DNA of 64,000 nt from the NCBI RefSeq assembly GCF_002775205.1, contig NC_036454.1:10250882-10314881 (forward strand). Reading direction: 5' to 3'. A program made the position numbers and the translations under genes. The notes below the pieces were generated by a model that saw only the letters and a program-made list of their open reading frames with translations, did no database searches and was not told where the DNA came from. The stretch comes from Xiphophorus maculatus (lineage: Eukaryota > Chordata > Actinopteri > Cyprinodontiformes > Poeciliidae). This document shows positions 13,026 to 25,608 of this stretch, piece by piece (the stretch's first letter is position 1; every line of letters begins with the position of its first letter).

Positions 13026-16000
13026 ATGGAGAACTTCTGGGCAGGGGTCCTTTGGGCCACAGAGATCTGGCTCTACCTCATTGTCTGCCTCATTATGATC
13101 CCAGCCATGTTTGGATTTTCTTTGGGCATCTCTGAGACCTACATGAACATCCTGGTGAAGACTTTAGAGGTATGGCTACATGAAACCGCATGCTTAAAAT
13201 CATCCAGGTAATCTAATACACACTTGACTTGTCTTTTGTGTGACTTCTTCCACAGTGGGCCACTCTGAACATACAGAAAGCACATGCAGAAGAAGAAAGT
13301 TCTAAAGCTTCTGCATCTAATGGTGAGACTGTCTGTGTTCTTGACTGTAAAACATGAATACAGATTTAGGGACCCAATTGTCTTTGCTGCAATACTGGAT
13401 TTCTGTTTTGCAAGTCTGGACAGGCATGTTGCAATGACATGGCGGTTTGCTCCCTAGCAAAAGCTAGCACTATTTTTTTTGCATCCTACTACAGTTTAAT
13501 AATATCTTTACTTTGTCAAATTAAAATGTTATGGTTTTAGCGATACAGAGACAATGACTCATGAACAGAAACATTTATGCAGCAAGGTGAAACTGGTCTA
13601 GCAACCCTGCCTAGAGTATCTCAAAAGACACAATTACTCAACTCCTTATCGAATCTCATGCTGCATGGGTTATGATTCCTGCAGCAGCATATAAATACAA
13701 AACAGCTGTCAGCAAAAACTGCTTTTTAGGTCTCTGTAGAGGCCAAATGTATCTCTGGCACACCATCCACTGTGGATAAGAACTGTTAAATTAATAATGC
13801 TTCAAAAATAAATGTTAAAAAGATTTGAAGTATCCAACACAGACTTTAGTAGATCAGGTTTTGGACTTTGAAGCTGTGTTGTCAAGCTAACTGTACCGAG
13901 ATCGTTCAGGGAAAAAGATAGATAATTTTTACTGCCTTAGAGTGAGCTTCAGACATTGAAAGAAGAACTTATTGCATGATGCAGTTTATTTGATAACGGG
14001 TAAAGCCTCTAAGAGAAAATTCTAATGTAAGGTATTTTCCAGCAGAAAGTATTATTAGCGTTACATAAAAGGTGCAAGAATTGATCTGAATTTTCCTCAA
14101 ATGAACAAAGACTCAAATGCTCTGCTGCACTGGTGCAAAATGCTGCTAAACACTTTGATCAGTAAAATTAAATAAAAACATGCAAATGAGATGAGGCAAA
14201 AATAAAAAAAAATAAAAAGATATAGTAAAGTGAACTTGGTTGCCTTAATTGATGTATGAGAGGCATCTGAGCAACATAGAAAACAAGTAGAAAAAAAAAC
14301 ACAAGTGAAAAACTATAACTGAAGGAAATTTGGTTGCTCTTTCAGATACATCTGGTTTGTCCATTTTGAATAAATATTACTCTTTAATCAACTGTTTCTT
14401 CATCAGGACTCATCCAAAGGGAACATGGCTCTATGGAGAAAGAGTTGGGGGAACTCCGACGCAGTAGACCCAAACCGCCAGTAGGAGGCGATTTCACACT
14501 TAGCGACTGTTTCTATTTCAGTCGAAGAGGGATTGAGAGCATTGTAGATGATGAGGTGCCTTTGATTTTTGCTTACTAGATTACTAGATATAAAAAGTAT
14601 ATTTGTCTCTTTTTTCAACTCATACAGATCTTGGTTTGATTTTTAAAAAATATTCTCTGGTTTACAATAAAGGTAACCCAGCGGTTCACTTCTGAGGAGC
14701 TGATGTCCTGGAATCTACTAACTCGCACCCACAATGACTTCCAGTACATCAGTCTGAAGCTGACACTGGTTTATGGCTTTGGTATCTTTGTAAGATACTG
14801 CATCCTCGCCCCTCTTAGGTAAACAATTACTTTGCATGACCTGCTGACAGCAAAATCAAATTTTTAGTCTGTTGTTAGAAAAGAAAGGAAATAATACAGT
14901 TAAAGATTGTCAAGGAGACTGTTAAACCTAAATTGTGAATGTCTGGCAGTCTTTGTTTTAATGAGAACGTGATGTTGGACAGACATGTTAAGACCAACAG
15001 AAACTTTTACAAACATTTCTACTTGAATTGTTTCAGTGGTATATGAAGTCAAAAACAAACATTTCATTAGTCTCAAGGGCTTTTGCTGAGAAATATATCA
15101 AGTTTATTCAAACTACATTCTCAATGGTTTAAGGTTTCTTGGCCTTTGCTCCAAAATTCCAATGCTTTGATTTCTGAGAAATGATCAATAGTAATTTAGT
15201 GGTTCATCATGCTCAAAAAACATTGCATTGTGCAAAGTAACCTTGGAAGATGTTTTCATACCGTTCTTTAATCATAGCAATATTGTTGACAAAATGTGAG
15301 CAACCCCACTTTCTTCAATGAAAGGCAACTCCATTCATGATTGGCCCTGTATCTTTTACTCTCAGCACAACACAAAGCTCAATGTAGCATTTCACCTTAG
15401 CTTCTCTGGATAATTTTTTTTCCAGATTCCCCCACACAGTCTGAAGCGGGCATAGAGAGAACAACTTTACCCCAATCCTCTGCACTCCAGTTCTGGTGCT
15501 TCCTGCAGAATGTCAATCTGTCCTTAATGTTTTTTGCCTTTCTTGACATCAGACCAGCATCCTAAAGTATTACACCTGTCATACATCATATCATATCTCT
15601 TGGCTAAATCCTCTTTAGAAGATAAATCTGCACCTGCTTGACTATCTTGAGCCCCTGAAACTTTCATCATAGTCATCGAACTTCTCTGTTTGAAGCTCTT
15701 AATAATTGTTCGTTGTGATCTTATTAGCAGCAGTATACCTGCCTGTGAAGGCCCTCTGATGCTAAGGAATGCCACCAGCATGTTTCCTTACATACAGTAT
15801 TAACAAAAGGAGAATGATTTATTTCAGGCACCACTCCCTTTTATAACACCCACTCCACTTTTTTGATTCAATATAAATGACTGATATCTGATATGAGCTG
15901 CTCTTTCCTTATTGCTTTCCCCAAATGATAGTATTATTCTAATTATGCCAACTAACAGGGCTAAAACACAGGGCAACTGTGTTTCTGAGATTAAGATAAT

Positions 16001-19000
16001 TTTTGTTAATATTGCAATTAGTTGCACTTTTCATGTAATATCTGAACACTCTTCATGTCATAAAATCGACAACCTCAGATGAAGATTATAAACAGACAAA
16101 TAAAAATCTAAATTCTGTATTGAGAAATGGAAAAATAATTGTGAGCAGAACAGGCAGCCTTCTGTTTTTAACATTAGTGGGTATGATTAATTTTATAAAA
16201 GCTGACCAGCAGTTTCCCTATGGTGGCCAAAACACACAATTCCAAGTTGGACAGCAAACAGTAATGATCTTAGAGATGAAACTGTTCCTCTCCATCATGA
16301 AAATTAAATCGCCTGACCCACATTCACCATGACCGTTATCTTAAGAGCAACAACAAATCTATAAAAGAACGCAAAGGTTGAAAGTCCAGACCTGGACCTG
16401 ACTGACACTCTGTCCTTAGACTTAGACTTAGACTTGTACTTTATTGATCCCTTGGGAAGACTCCCTCAGGAAATTGACGGCTCTACAGGATTTTATTTTA
16501 TTTTTTTCAATTAAAGCAAGCAGTTATAAGTCTTCAGCAGTGATGTGATTGAAAAGATTACACACAAGCTGGATTATATTAACAAACTCTTGCGTTAGTA
16601 GGTTTCCCAAATAACTAAATCAAAATGTGTGCACCTTTTCACTAAAAAGTACTGTACTTTTTAGTTTTTGAGTGGCATGTTAATTTAATTCTTTTTATAG
16701 AAAAACAGTTTTTATTTTCAGACTTTATTGAAGATTTATTTTGTATCATAATTATCAGGCTGGAAATGAGGTTGAAATAAATTAGTAAAAGCCCTAAATA
16801 AATATTAAATTATAATCAACCATGAGTCTTTGCTAATTTCTTATCAGGACTCCACGTCAAATATGAAAGGACTAGATCGTTTTTATAATCTTCTGGTACG
16901 AAAAAAATATCTTCAAGCTGGACCTTTGTGGCTTTTTGCCTTTCACATCTCATTCATTCTGACATTTAGTGTTCTTATCTCTGTTCAGGATCACACTGGT
17001 CTGCATCGGCCTGACCTGGTTGGTGATTGGAACGTCTGCAGTTGGATTTCTTCCAAATTGCAGGTGTTCAGAAAATCTTTCAAGTTTAAAAATTGTTCCA
17101 CTCAAAAGAAATTTCTTGCTCATAAATTTTGTACTTTAACCTGACTGTTAATTTCTAGGGTAAAGTTCTGGCTCAGTGAGTGGGTCCATGTCATGTGCTA
17201 CAGGATCTGTGCTCGAGGTCTTTCTGCTACTATCCGCTACCACAACAAGTATTTTCTCATTAAACACTCTAAACACTCTATTGCATCCTCCAGAGCTACT
17301 ATCCTACAGCCTTTAGATGCATCCCCTCTCCAACACAGCTGAATAAAATGTTTGAATGCCCTCATAATCATGTCAGTGATCTCTGCAGAGACCTGGTAAC
17401 CTGCCGTTCATTTGATTCAAATGTGTTGAAAGAGTGATTTATCTAAAAGTTGCAGGATAGCACCTCTTGGAAACTGGAGCTGCTCTGCTTGTATCTTCAT
17501 GAATAAATTTCCCTTTTATTTTAAATTTGACATTGACTTTATTTTTTTAAATGCAGAGAGAATAGACCCAAAAAAGGAGGAATCTGTGTGGCCAATCACA
17601 CCAGTCCTATTGACATCGTCATACTTTGCAATGACGGCTGCTATGCTATGGTGTGTGATAAATCTAACATATCTCCACATTTATTACATGCAATCTTCTG
17701 TAATCTTTGAAGTGTGAATTTTGACAGTGGAGCTTGTGGTTTTCAGGTGGGGCAGGTCCATGGAGGTCTAATGGGGATTGTTCAGAGAGCCATGGTGAGG
17801 TCTTGCCCTCATGTCTGGTTTGAGAGGTCTGAGATGAAAGACCGCCATCTAGTGACCAAAAGGTAAGCTTTCACTTACTTCATGGAATATTTCTCATTGG
17901 ACCTTTTGCTTGCTTGTCTTTATGCAGTTGTCCTAGTTGCTGTATTTCTGGCAGTAAGCATGTCGGAAGATTTTGTGTGTTGTACCTTCCAGACACAACC
18001 ACATAGCTTAATTTTGAAAAGTGACTCATCCAGATTAGAGCCCAGGATCATGTTTCAGATGCCTTAGTGCAGTGGTTTCCAAAGTGTGGGGCGCCCCCTA
18101 GGGTGGCGCGCAGTGCCATTGCAGGGGGGGGGGGAGCGGGAAGCGGTATGGAAGAATAAAAATAATAATAATAACACTTACGCAAAAGTGTTTTACTGTA
18201 AAGATGGTTTGTAGTGTGTTTTGTTGCAACCTGAAGTGTGAAATAAACTTCAGTGGAGTTTGAAAACAAAATATGTGTATAGGTTATGTCTGGTTGAACG
18301 ATGTGAGTACCCAGTTGATTTTCCTTTTTCTTTTTGGGGGTGGACTTTATTGTAATCCATAGGGAGGCCCAGAAAATCTTTGGGAACCACTGCCTTAGTG
18401 TGTACATTTATTTTGGTCTGGGAGGTTTTCCTTCACCTTTTGTTTTGTTTCCAGGTTAACAGACCACGTGAATGACAAGACAAAGCTTCCCATATTAATA
18501 TTTCCAGAGGGTAAGTTTGACTTGCCCTCTGGATGTTACAATGTTACCCAGTTCCATGTATGATGTTTATACGTTCATAGAAATAACTCATGGAGGGCTG
18601 TTATTTTAGTTAAAGTTTCTAAGCTAACTGTTGAGTTGTTGAATATGAACATATATTGTATGTTTATTTGAAAAAAAAAACAAAACTCACAAAACATATT
18701 CTTTTTCATCTCCTGTATGTCTTTTCTCTGCAGGTACCTGTATTAACAACACGTCTGTCATGATGTTTAAAAAGGGAAGCTTTGAAATTGGCTCAACGAT
18801 ATATCCTGTAGCCATCAAGGTACTTTTCTGGTATATATTTTCATTTTAATGTGAATAATGTACATACAGTCATACCTCAGTTTTGGCCTTCTAATGACTT
18901 GTTTGAGCTGTTATCTTAAACATATCTAAACTGGTTTAGAAATCTATAAAGCATGCCAATGTTAAGGCTCTGGGAAGCTGTGATCTTTATAAATTCTACC

Positions 19001-19905
19001 AATAGTGGTTTAATGTCCCACCATAATGACAGAAAAATGAGTAGCTTCTCTGAAACTTTCTGGGATACACTTAACCAAGTATCAGTGGCTTAATTTGTTG
19101 ATGTTGAACCTGTATCTATACTTTTGATCCCGTGTCCGTTAGAGAAAATCCATATCAGTTTGAACTTGAACATAGAAGGCTTGCTTGTAACAAATATTAA
19201 AGTTTGTATTATCAAACCTACCCAAAAGTCCCAAAGTTATGACATTCATATCTATGATGAGTGTTTTGATCTATTTTATTGGAGCTGTACCTGCTTGTCT
19301 GTCCATTGTTAGTATGACCCAAAGTTCGGAGATGCTTTCTGGAACAGTTCCAAGTACAGCATGGTGAGCTACCTGCTGCGGATGATGACGAGCTGGGCTC
19401 TAGTCTGTAACGTCTGGTACCTTCCAGCCATGCACCAAGAGGTTGGTTTCACAGGCTTGGAAGAACTCACTACCTCCACAAAGTGGGTCAGCTTTTACTC
19501 AGAAAAATATCCTTTGTTTGTCTTTATTGTTGAATGTTAGGAGGGAGAGGATGCTGTCCACTTTGCCAACAGAGTGAAATCTGTCATAGCTCACCAAGGA
19601 GGACTGGTAGACCTTCAGTGGTAAGCGTTGACCTCTTTTCTTTGTGAATTATCTCAAAATGTTGAAGCTTTATTCCTAAACTTACAAGTAAAACTCAGAC
19701 TTAAAAACTGTTTAGTAAAACAGTTGACACCTTTACATCTCAGATGGTGAGAGTTACAGTAGGTTTAAAATGTTGAATTGATCTGTGGCTCTGCAGGGAC
19801 GGAGGTCTGAAGAGGGCGAAGGTGAAGGACACGTTTAAGGAGCAGCAGCAGAAAAAGTACAGCAGTATGGTAGTGGGAGATGACAGCAGCAGCAACAGTG
19901 ACTGA
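13026..19905 (+). CDS. gpat3: Glycerol-3-phosphate acyltransferase 3
   Basis: Endoplasmic-reticulum enzyme that acylates glycerol-3-phosphate to lysophosphatidic acid, the first step of glycerolipid and triacylglycerol synthesis. Coding exons: 13026-13169, 13256-13322, 14407-14555, 14673-14818, 16989-17063, 17159-17248, 17557-17650, 17747-17862, 18455-18510, 18734-18819, 19313-19441, 19541-19620, 19797-19905. Together they are 1341 nt, 446 aa, close to the 434 aa of human GPAT3. An N-terminal membrane segment (about residues 9-33) is followed by a hydrophobic pair near 150-190. The acyltransferase motifs are intact: NHTSPID (237-243), GQVHGGLMGIVQR, FPEGTCINN (310-318) and YPVAIK. GISETYMNILVKTLEWAT near the N terminus and the C-terminal WDGGLKRAKVKDTF favour GPAT3 over GPAT4. 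The C terminus ends in a Ser-rich DDSSSNSD. Introns range from 83 bp to 2.2 kb; the largest holds an old mariner-like copy. No truncation or frameshift is seen. Confidence 0.95.
15060..16030 (-). mobile_element. Degraded Tc1/mariner-like DNA transposon in gpat3 intron 4
   Basis: Much of this intron resembles, on the minus strand, a transposase region common in fish genomes. Landmarks are the stretch around 15470-15560 (CCAATCCTCTGCACTCCAG, then CTTGACATCAGACCAGCATC) and CCTGCCTGTGAAGGCC near 15740. It is heavily mutated, with only short open frames (for example 15524-15781), so it is an inactive relic. Ends are approximate because I could not locate clean terminal inverted repeats or a TA duplication. 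Confidence 0.6.
16419..16490 (+). repeat. LINE/SINE 3'-end-like remnant
   Basis: A short GACTTA repeat leads into CTTTATTGATCCCTTGGGAA and then a CTCAGGAAATT block. This TTTATTGATCCC...GGAAATT pattern recurs in fish genomes at the 3' ends of retroposed elements. Weaker relatives are visible at 22045-22085 and, inverted, near 24408-24430. It lies in gpat3 intron 4 and has no coding capacity. Confidence 0.5.
18070..18392. mobile_element. hAT-type MITE with an exact 8-bp target duplication
   Basis: This 323-bp non-autonomous element in gpat3 intron 8 begins CAGTGGTTTCCAAAG and ends CTTTGGGAACCACTG, which are imperfect terminal inverted repeats. It is flanked on both sides by the same 8 bp, CCTTAGTG (18062-18069 and 18393-18400). 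Eight-base duplications and CAG-type ends are typical of hAT transposons. It has no transposase. A second family member lies at 23881-24151. The exact duplication suggests a fairly recent insertion. Confidence 0.88.
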
Positions 19906-21460
19906 GATCAACTTTCAGCACAAGGGACAAGATCTCCATCTTGTTTTGACAGGCACATGATGGAAATAGACAAATTTACTCCTTGGTTTTCACATTATCT
20001 GGACACAGTGAATGCCCGAATGGACTTAATAAGGAGCAGCTAAGTGGAAACTAAGCCAGTGACATTATGTGCAATATTGAAGCTGCTAAAGCAGAAAAAA
20101 TGAACTGCCTTGCTGCTTGTTTGTTATTGCAATTGAATGTTATTGCTGAAAAACGTCAGTTTTTGGACTGAAATGTGCTTGAAGAAAACTGACTCTTGAA
20201 ATGGTTCTTTTCTTACTTTAAGAATTTTAGTTTACAGATTGCATGTTATCTGTGTGATTATGCAAAGGACTAAATAAGTTCTGTTTATTAGTTCACATAA
20301 TTAATCAGGAGGAAAAAAAACTAATCGTGTGATTTAAAAAATAGAATTACCTTTGCATATTTATTATGCAGTTTAACTGCCAAAGTAACACTGATAATTA
20401 ACAGGAATGTGTTATGATTTCCAGTAAAGTGCCAAAGAAACACTGAAACCTTGCTGAGTATTTCTTACCTAATATGGAAAAGGGTCCTCCCGACTCTTAA
20501 GAGTAAAAACAAATCAGACAAAAACAGATGAGAAGGTTTTATCCTGAGTGATCGATACCATGCATATCAGTCCAGTCGGCTGAACATCAGGGTAGAATGT
20601 TGGTTTCACAGTATAACACACAGCAGACTTGCTGGATCAGTGTTTTGTGCTACTGTGACTCTTGTTGAGGCGTCCTCCTCACACCTTTGGCAGGGGCTTG
20701 TCTGAGCCATTTTCTCTCTAGGAACTGAAAGCAAATTTAAGAAAAACTGATGTTACGGCCACTGTTTTTTTCTAACTGGACGCTTGCATAAGGTCATAAA
20801 GGTTGATTAATGCTTAAAGGAACTATGAAAGTTCTGCATGAACCCTCAACCACAATCCCCAAAGTTGTTATCAGTCATAAACAATATTTTGGTACATCTT
20901 GTTGGAATTTTGTCTATCTGATTGAACTCAGTCTTGTTAAAACTGGCTGAGCTGAGTCTGTTCCAGGAAACCAACCAATTTAAATTTACTCTACCAATTT
21001 TTCCAAGAATTGTGCTTTAGAAATATTCTTGCAGCTCGTTAGTGGATTAAAAAAATCAACAAACATTGGGGAGAGGGTGAAGGGCTGACTGAGCGGTTTC
21101 AATGATAATACATTTTATAGGCATCTTTCTTGACACTCAAGGACACTATAAAAACTCCTTCAATTCAAATAAAAGCAAAATAAAAATAATTGAATAGCAA
21201 GAGGAGAAGGTATCAGATAGAAAAAGCCGTTTTAGCCCAGAGATGAGGGTCAGTGCAGCTGAATGCTCTATGACCCATAGTAGTGAGACGGGCAGAGGGG
21301 ACAGACTGGTGGATGGAGGAAGAAGATCCACCTCCATTCACAAAAAAAATGTTTACTTCTTCGTGTTCTTCATGTGAACATGAAGAAGGTCAGACGGATA
21401 TGGAGGAGCAAGTTTATGAATGGCCTTAAATATTGATAAAAGGATTTCCAATTGGATATA

Positions 21461-21510
21461 AGCTCCACTGGTTCCCAGTACCCAGTGGAGCTCCATTAGC
21501 CAGTGGAGCT
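21461..21510. repeat. 11-bp inverted and direct repeat cluster
   Basis: AGCTCCACTGG at 21461-21471 is followed by its exact reverse complement at 21482-21492 and again at 21500-21510. One sense and two antisense copies of the same 11-mer thus sit within 50 bp. No gene overlaps it. Confidence 0.8.
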
Positions 21511-21815
21511 ACTGGAGAACATTACTAATGTGATAAATTAATAAATCGTTAAAACCTCCATATCGCATTGATGGAAAATTGAAGTTGATACTTTATGTGT
21601 GAAGCCGAAAGTTTTCTCACCTTGAATCCCGAGGTCAGCTGGAATTGTGCACTGCTAGATTTAAAAAGATCAAATGTACAGATCTTGTTTATGTCTACAT
21701 CTATAGGAGTAATATGAAAGCCTCTAAATCATGACATCACCTACCTGTACGGGACAGCGGGTCTTCGGCGGTACATCTAAGCAAACTTTAAGCTCCTCAA
21801 ACCTGTTTAAATCAG

Positions 21816-21818
<3 letters not shown>

Positions 21819-21859
<41 letters not shown>
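21819..21859. repeat. (AC)n microsatellite
   Basis: About 20 AC units with one interruption (ACGC) near the right end. It is intergenic, between gpat3 and myl7, and likely length-polymorphic. Confidence 0.95.
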
Positions 21860-21860
<1 letters not shown>

Positions 21861-22099
21861 GTGGTAAAATAAACACTGGACATGTCAATAATTTCTAATA
21901 GGGCCATTTACATAAATTCACACCATTTCTTACTTCTTACTGTTGTTAGTATTCCTATTAGTGTCTTTGGAGCCTTAATCCACAAGTGGAAACATAATTT
22001 CACCACAGACCTGACACAATCATGTGTCCCACATCATATTTCTGACGTAGAAGTCAATTCAGTTCAAAAACACCTTATTAATCCCAAAAGTAAATTAAA

Positions 22100-22620
22100 C
22101 AAAAGAATAATTAAAAGTGCCATCCACAAGTTTGCTGTGCAAAACTGTAGAAGAAGAAGCTTGAAACTTGCATAAAATTTGCTGCAGAAAAACCAGTAAA
22201 GTACTGAAAGAATATTGTCAGATAAAGTCAAAGCAGAAATATTTTGATGTAATTGAACACGTCATGTTTGGAGGGAGAACACATCTATGAATCACCTCAA
22301 AAACATCATCCTAAAGGGAAAGACTGCAGCTGCAGACATCATGTGGTGCATCATGTGGTACTGGCAGGATTCCTAGCAGCACAGAATTGGTCTTAAAAGA
22401 AAAATTAGAACTGCCTGAATGGCCCAGTCAATCACCTCACTTATATCCAGTTAAAAATCAGTGGAAATAAATGATTCCTAGAACTTTTCAGATTTGAAGA
22501 TGGCTTTTGTGGTAGAATATGTCAAAATCCCATATTAGCAAGGTGGTTAGTCATTTCTTTACCAAAGATATCTTCAAGTTATCATTACAAAGAAAGGCAT
22601 CTATAGTATTTATTCGCTGT
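22100..22620 (+). mobile_element. Degraded Tc1-like transposase relic
   Basis: On the plus strand, GAATGGCCCAGTCAATCACC and the bases that follow translate to EWPSQSPHLYPVKNQW. This matches the conserved Tc1 block WPSQSPDLNPIENLW that carries the second catalytic aspartate, here changed to His. Upstream sequence (22260-22400) also resembles the preceding part of Tc1 transposase. No long frame survives, so this is an inactive fragment; borders are approximate. Confidence 0.72.
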
Positions 22621-23880
22621 GTCATTTATAATTTTTAACCAATCCTTTTTTTTGTAGACTAATGTGCTTTAAATTATTTCCTTATTTGGGTTCTTCCCGA
22701 CATCTGGTGTGAGTTTTATGTCAGTGGTCGAGCAGCTGCTGCCAGAATAAATGTTTATAAATGTTTGATGCCTAAATGATTAAAACTAGCTCCTTTAATC
22801 CACAGAGAAAAAAAATACAAAGCTTGAAGGGTATGCCAACTACTTGTAATGGTACTGATTTCAGCAAAATAATAAAAAAAACAACAGCAATGAACATAAA
22901 TAGTTAAAATAAATAAGCATGGAACTGCAGATTTGCAATAAACAAAGCACTGAAAATGCAAAACATCTGGCCCTTTTTCTTATTTATTAACATGAACTGC
23001 TTCAGGAAGTTAATTGATTCTCACCTTATCATACATGTCTCATCCTGATGCTTTAGTTTTCGAAACTTCAGTGAATCTGGGTCCCTATTATTGTTTGGAT
23101 TCGATTTTACATCTAGGTTGGTTTTTTCTGTCTGCACAAGAGGCATTTCTGCCAGCAGAACCACAGAGGTTAGAAACAAAATGGAGGGGGGAAAGGAGAT
23201 GACAATAAAAGAAGCATACCTTCTTCTTTGTAGTGGTGATGTTGTGAAAAGAAGAAATCGCAAATATTCCCAACCTAGGCAGTTGGGCTTTAATTTATGA
23301 GTTGGAAATTTTGACTAAGGAGTTCATGGAGCTGTTTGTTTTTGAATTCATGGTAACAGAGCCACAAAACAAAACAAAACAAAACAAACAAAAAGAAAAT
23401 TCTAATGAAGGACCTTCAATTAGTAGAATTTCAGTATTGCTTTACTGAAATTCTAAAGTTATTTGTATGTCAATCAGTACAATCAACGTTTTACCTGAAG
23501 GAGCGAACACTTCTTATAGCTTTTTGTTGCATCATTTTGATCTTTTTCGTTGTGTTTCTGTTCTGGAAACATTCATTTTTAGAACAGCAAAATAATAATA
23601 AAATAAAATAAAATAGACTACATACTTATTAGTATGTAATCTAAGTTTATTCATGATTTTTTAATCCTCTGTTATTATGTGTTACGTTGGTAACGGAAGA
23701 AAAAAGAAGACAAATGTTGGGTTTTATGATCTGCGTGGAGGAGGAAGGTTCCTCATTATTTCAGCTCTTAGGGAAATTCAAAGCCACTGACACTTAAAAT
23801 GGAAGATGGCAAGAATAACTTGGAATCCTGGAAATTAATGTATTTGATTGTGACATGTGTCAGTGTCATATCATCTAGAC

Positions 23881-24151
23881 CAGTGGTTCTCAAAGTGTGG
23901 GGCGCTCCCCTTAGCGGCGGCGCGGGAAGCTTTATGGATGAATGAATAAAAAACAAAACAGATACACTAAAATGTTTCACTGTAAAGATGGTTTGTAGTG
24001 AGTTTTGTTGCAACCTTGAAGTGTGAAATAAACTTCAGTGGTTTGAAAACAAAATATGTGTGAAGGTTTATGTCTGGTTGAACATGGACATTTTTTGGGG
24101 GGAATTTATTGTTATCCATAGGGGGTCACAGAAAATCTTTGGGAACCACTG
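23881..24151. mobile_element. hAT-type MITE, second copy
   Basis: This 271-bp relative of the element at 18070-18392 starts CAGTGGTTCTCAAAG and ends CTTTGGGAACCACTG. It shares an internal region including CACTGTAAAGATGGTTTGTA and TTCAGTGGTTTGAAAACAAA-like sequence. Its flanks ATCTAGAC and ATATATAC match at six of eight positions, consistent with a decayed target duplication. It is shorter in the G-rich part and looks older than the other copy. Confidence 0.82.
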
Positions 24152-24189
24152 ATATATACAATGAAGGATGAGAAGAGAGTAAAACTTAA

Positions 24190-24235
24190 ACAATGCATTT
24201 GTTTTTTTAAGAGAAAAAAAAAACAAATGCATTGT
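24190..24235. repeat. Hairpin, 19-bp perfect arms, 8-nt loop
   Basis: Positions 24190-24208 (ACAATGCATTTG plus a T run) are the exact reverse complement of 24217-24235. It lies about 40 bp right of the hAT MITE and downstream of the myl7 stop codon. Confidence 0.8.
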
Positions 24236-24890
24236 GCAGTTTTAATAATTTCAGTCCTAAAGAGATGACAATAAAGACATATAATAACTTGCTTCTGGTT
24301 CTGCTTGTTTGCTGTAATACAGACTTCTACAGGAGATCTTTCCATCATTATCTACAATAACTCTTTAAATGAACTGGAGTTAATATGAGTTACATCAACA
24401 TTTAATTTCCCTTTGGAATCAATAAAATATTTTTGAAGTTTTTTTTTATATTTTTTTATCAGCTAGCGTTGAACACTTTAAGTAAGATTTGAAAGAGACT
24501 TTTTTGTATGTTGCTTTTCTAAAGATTTTCTAAAACTATCTTATACTTTCAGGTCGCTTCACACTTGAAGAAGTTAAAGAGCATTTTTTTAGACATGTCA
24601 GATCCTATCAAATGTATCCTCCAGCCGCTGAGAAAGTTTATTTGCAAATCAAATCGTCACATCATTTCCAAGCCAAATAATACTTTTTCTAATTGTTTAT
24701 TTATCTAATTTGTGGAGGGAGTCTTTCTTTTTAATGTCTTTCAGTACAGCATTTCTTCAAAAGAACAGAAGGGCAGTTGACATGATATACCACTTTAAAT
24801 ATCTTTAAAAAATCCACTTTATCTCCAATAATTGCCAGTGTCAATTATTCCTCAGCAGTAGCCATGTTACTTTTCTACACACATGGCCTG

Positions 24891-25284
24891 TTACGATTCT
24901 TCCTTTTCATCTCCATGTGTGATGATGTAGCAGAGTTGCTTGTAGTCGATGTTTCCGATTGGGTCAATTGGTGCCAAAGTGAATGCCTGTTCCACCTATA
25001 TGTCGATGACAAGATCACTTTTATGCTTAGTGTTACCAAAATTTTATAACTTTGTAAGTTAAAATCCATAAAAAATAACTGACCTCTTCTGCCGTGAACT
25101 TATCAGCCTGATTCATCAGTAATCGTTTAAATCTAAATAAAAAAATAAATAAAAAGAAAAAGAAAAAACATAAAGACTGTCAGAAACTTTATGTCAAATA
25201 AAAATAAAGAAATAAATAGAACTCTCACAGCCCTAATTGTATAGTGGTTATATGTGTGTCCATATATATATATAAATATATATA

Positions 25285-25350
<66 letters not shown>

Positions 25351-25510
25351 TTGAAGGATGTTTATAATGGGTTTTTTTATTATTATTTCACATAATTTCT
25401 TTTAAATGCATAAATTATTTTTGTTTTGTTTTTTTATGTGAATTTTATTTTGTACGCCTGCTATTTTGAACATAATTTTAAAGACGCAGCTCGAACAAAA
25501 ATGTCTCATA

Positions 25511-25608
<98 letters not shown>

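Larger units (their letters stand above)
19906..24890. other. Convergent intergenic region between gpat3 and myl7
   Basis: The gpat3 3' untranslated region begins at 19906; no standard AATAAA is visible in the first 600 bp, so its end is unresolved. The myl7 3' untranslated region enters from the right, with a possible minus-strand AATAAA at 24696-24701. Between them lie an inverted-repeat cluster (21461-21510), a CA microsatellite, a Tc1-like relic, a hAT MITE and a hairpin. I see no further gene. Confidence 0.7.

Noticed and set aside
21819-21859. CRISPR-like or tandem-array signal
   Set aside because: It is a simple AC microsatellite; no spaced repeats of CRISPR type exist in the window.
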